Positions 63,000-64,000 of a stretch of DNA of 64,000 bases are shown one piece after another. The DNA comes from Eutreptiella sp. 'Long Island Sound 2002' (taxonomy: Eukaryota > Euglenozoa > Euglenophyceae > Eutreptiales > Eutreptiaceae): positions 22,519,813 through 22,583,812 of the forward strand of contig OZ038385.1 of the NCBI GenBank assembly GCA_964036045.1. The letters run 5' to 3'. Position numbers and translations under genes: made by a program. Positions within the stretch are counted from its first letter, which is position 1. Every line of letters starts with the position of its first letter. Below the pieces are notes generated by a model that was not told the DNA's origin, made no database searches, and saw only the letters and a program-made list of their open reading frames with translations.

Positions 63000-64000
63000 C
63001 CAAACCCACATGAACCGCAAGTTCCGGAGCAAGATGGGCCCACAAGAGATGGCCCACAAGCAAACCCTAACATTGACCCACAAGTCCAAAACAACTCCCA
63101 GAACGTCAAAGCCCCCATCAACCCCCAACACAAAGCACAGGTGACCCTACACCCCCATTTGGTGCCGCACACACCAAGTTGCCTTCCGGCCAAACGCCCA
63201 AATGCTACCTTCATCCCTGTGGAACACAACTAACTCCACGCCATCCAACCTCCACAACCCCATCCCTCCACTGGCCCCATCACGCTGTAAAGAAATCTAT
63301 ATACCAGCAATTAACAACCGAAAAAAAGTCTTACACACGTACTAACAAAGCAAGCTACCCCACCACGCTCAAATTCCTCATGGGTGCCAGCCCATCATCC
63401 TCCCTTCACCGCGGGGCACCCCATAGGTTGGTGAGGCGGACAAAGTGATAAATGTGCATTTGTTGGTGCATGTGACCCGGAGGTTAAGGAGCTCTTCCAA
63501 GCACACGAGGGTGGAGGGGATGATGATGAGGGGTAGCTAGTTGCTGGCCATGTGGTTGTGGAGGAATTTTTTGGATTTGGCACAAGTGGAGGAGGTGTTT
63601 GAGAAGCACTCCTAGGGGCCTCACTCAGAGGACGCCCACAACCCCCACAAGCTCCATGACCTGCCTAAGGCACGGGCCATTACGCGACTTGTTTCACATG
63701 TGCTGCTTCAGATCATGAGGCAACAACACCCGCTGTTGACCCTGCAACTTGTGGTGCTTTCGCCATTTTTTTTGCACACGGAAGGGGGGGCTCCTCAGCA
63801 ATGCAGCTGACTGATGGGCATGGTCAATGCAGATGTAACCTCCTGAAGACTTCCCCTTTCACGGAGCTGCCTACTGGGACCTGTGTGTGTGGTGGTGGTG
63901 GGGCTGGGGGGAGCATACTGTCGGCGCCAGGTACATTTCTGAGGTAGATTGCAAGGATGAGTGTGATAACATGGATCCGGCATCTGTGGCAGCAAGCATG
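63000..64000. other. Right end of the window, no supported gene
   Basis: CA-rich and AC-rich DNA to about 63400, then purine-rich DNA. A plus-strand frame ending at 63233 and several short minus-strand frames show no recognisable domain. A T9 run lies at 63767. Confidence 0.45.

Noticed and set aside
62949-63233. 94-codon Pro/Asn/Gln-rich frame
   Set aside because: No ATG start, begins inside the 12-bp repeat, no domain; could be an exon but nothing supports it.

Overview
This is a nuclear genome window from a eukaryote. Genes have GT-AG introns, and the DNA is packed with retroelements, satellites and long G/C homopolymers, with no operon-like organisation. GC-rich coding DNA, PAT-type DIRS elements and a possible TGTAA poly(A) signal would suit a green-algal or prasinophyte-like microalga. 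That placement is inference; no rRNA, tRNA or organelle marker is present to test it.

One host gene can be rebuilt confidently: a class II aldolase/adducin-family protein of 272 residues in three exons (28610-28879, 61421-61575, 61904-62297). Exon phases match and the joined protein reads through the family without a gap. Its first intron is 32,541 bp and makes up half of the window.

Layout. 1-2856: a 149-bp tandem repeat, then an 834-residue ORF with a weak DNA-transposase look and a poly-Ser tail. 3285-6710: 92-bp and 47-bp minisatellites that interrupt each other, with a (GA)n tract. 6711-15480: gene-poor DNA with one clear EF-hand exon. 15485-18080: a probable DNA transposon with subterminal GTTCTAG clusters and a frameshifted minus-strand gene. 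18080-21067: spacer with a SINE-like copy. 21068-27855: a near-complete tyrosine-recombinase retrotransposon with textbook split direct repeats (A1 ... B1A2 ... B2) and the order gag - YR - RT - RNase H. 27856-28609: the probable promoter region of the aldolase gene.

Inside the giant intron: an orphan reverse transcriptase with FRDN in place of YxDD (30534-32135); a 10.5-kb macrosatellite with short inverted ends and a 200-N gap (32621-43095); a second, decayed element of the same YR type (43743-51082) invaded by a 103-bp satellite; and a three-ORF LINE (about 51480-60138) followed directly by a SINE-like unit with the same (CCCAA)n tail. 62298-64000 holds a possible poly(A) signal, a 12-bp degenerate repeat and no clear gene.

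The elements suggest two mobilisation systems: a YR-retrotransposon lineage present as a live-looking copy and a dead copy, and a LINE with a probable SINE partner. Several frameshifts fall in long C or G runs, so some may be sequencing errors and not real mutations.
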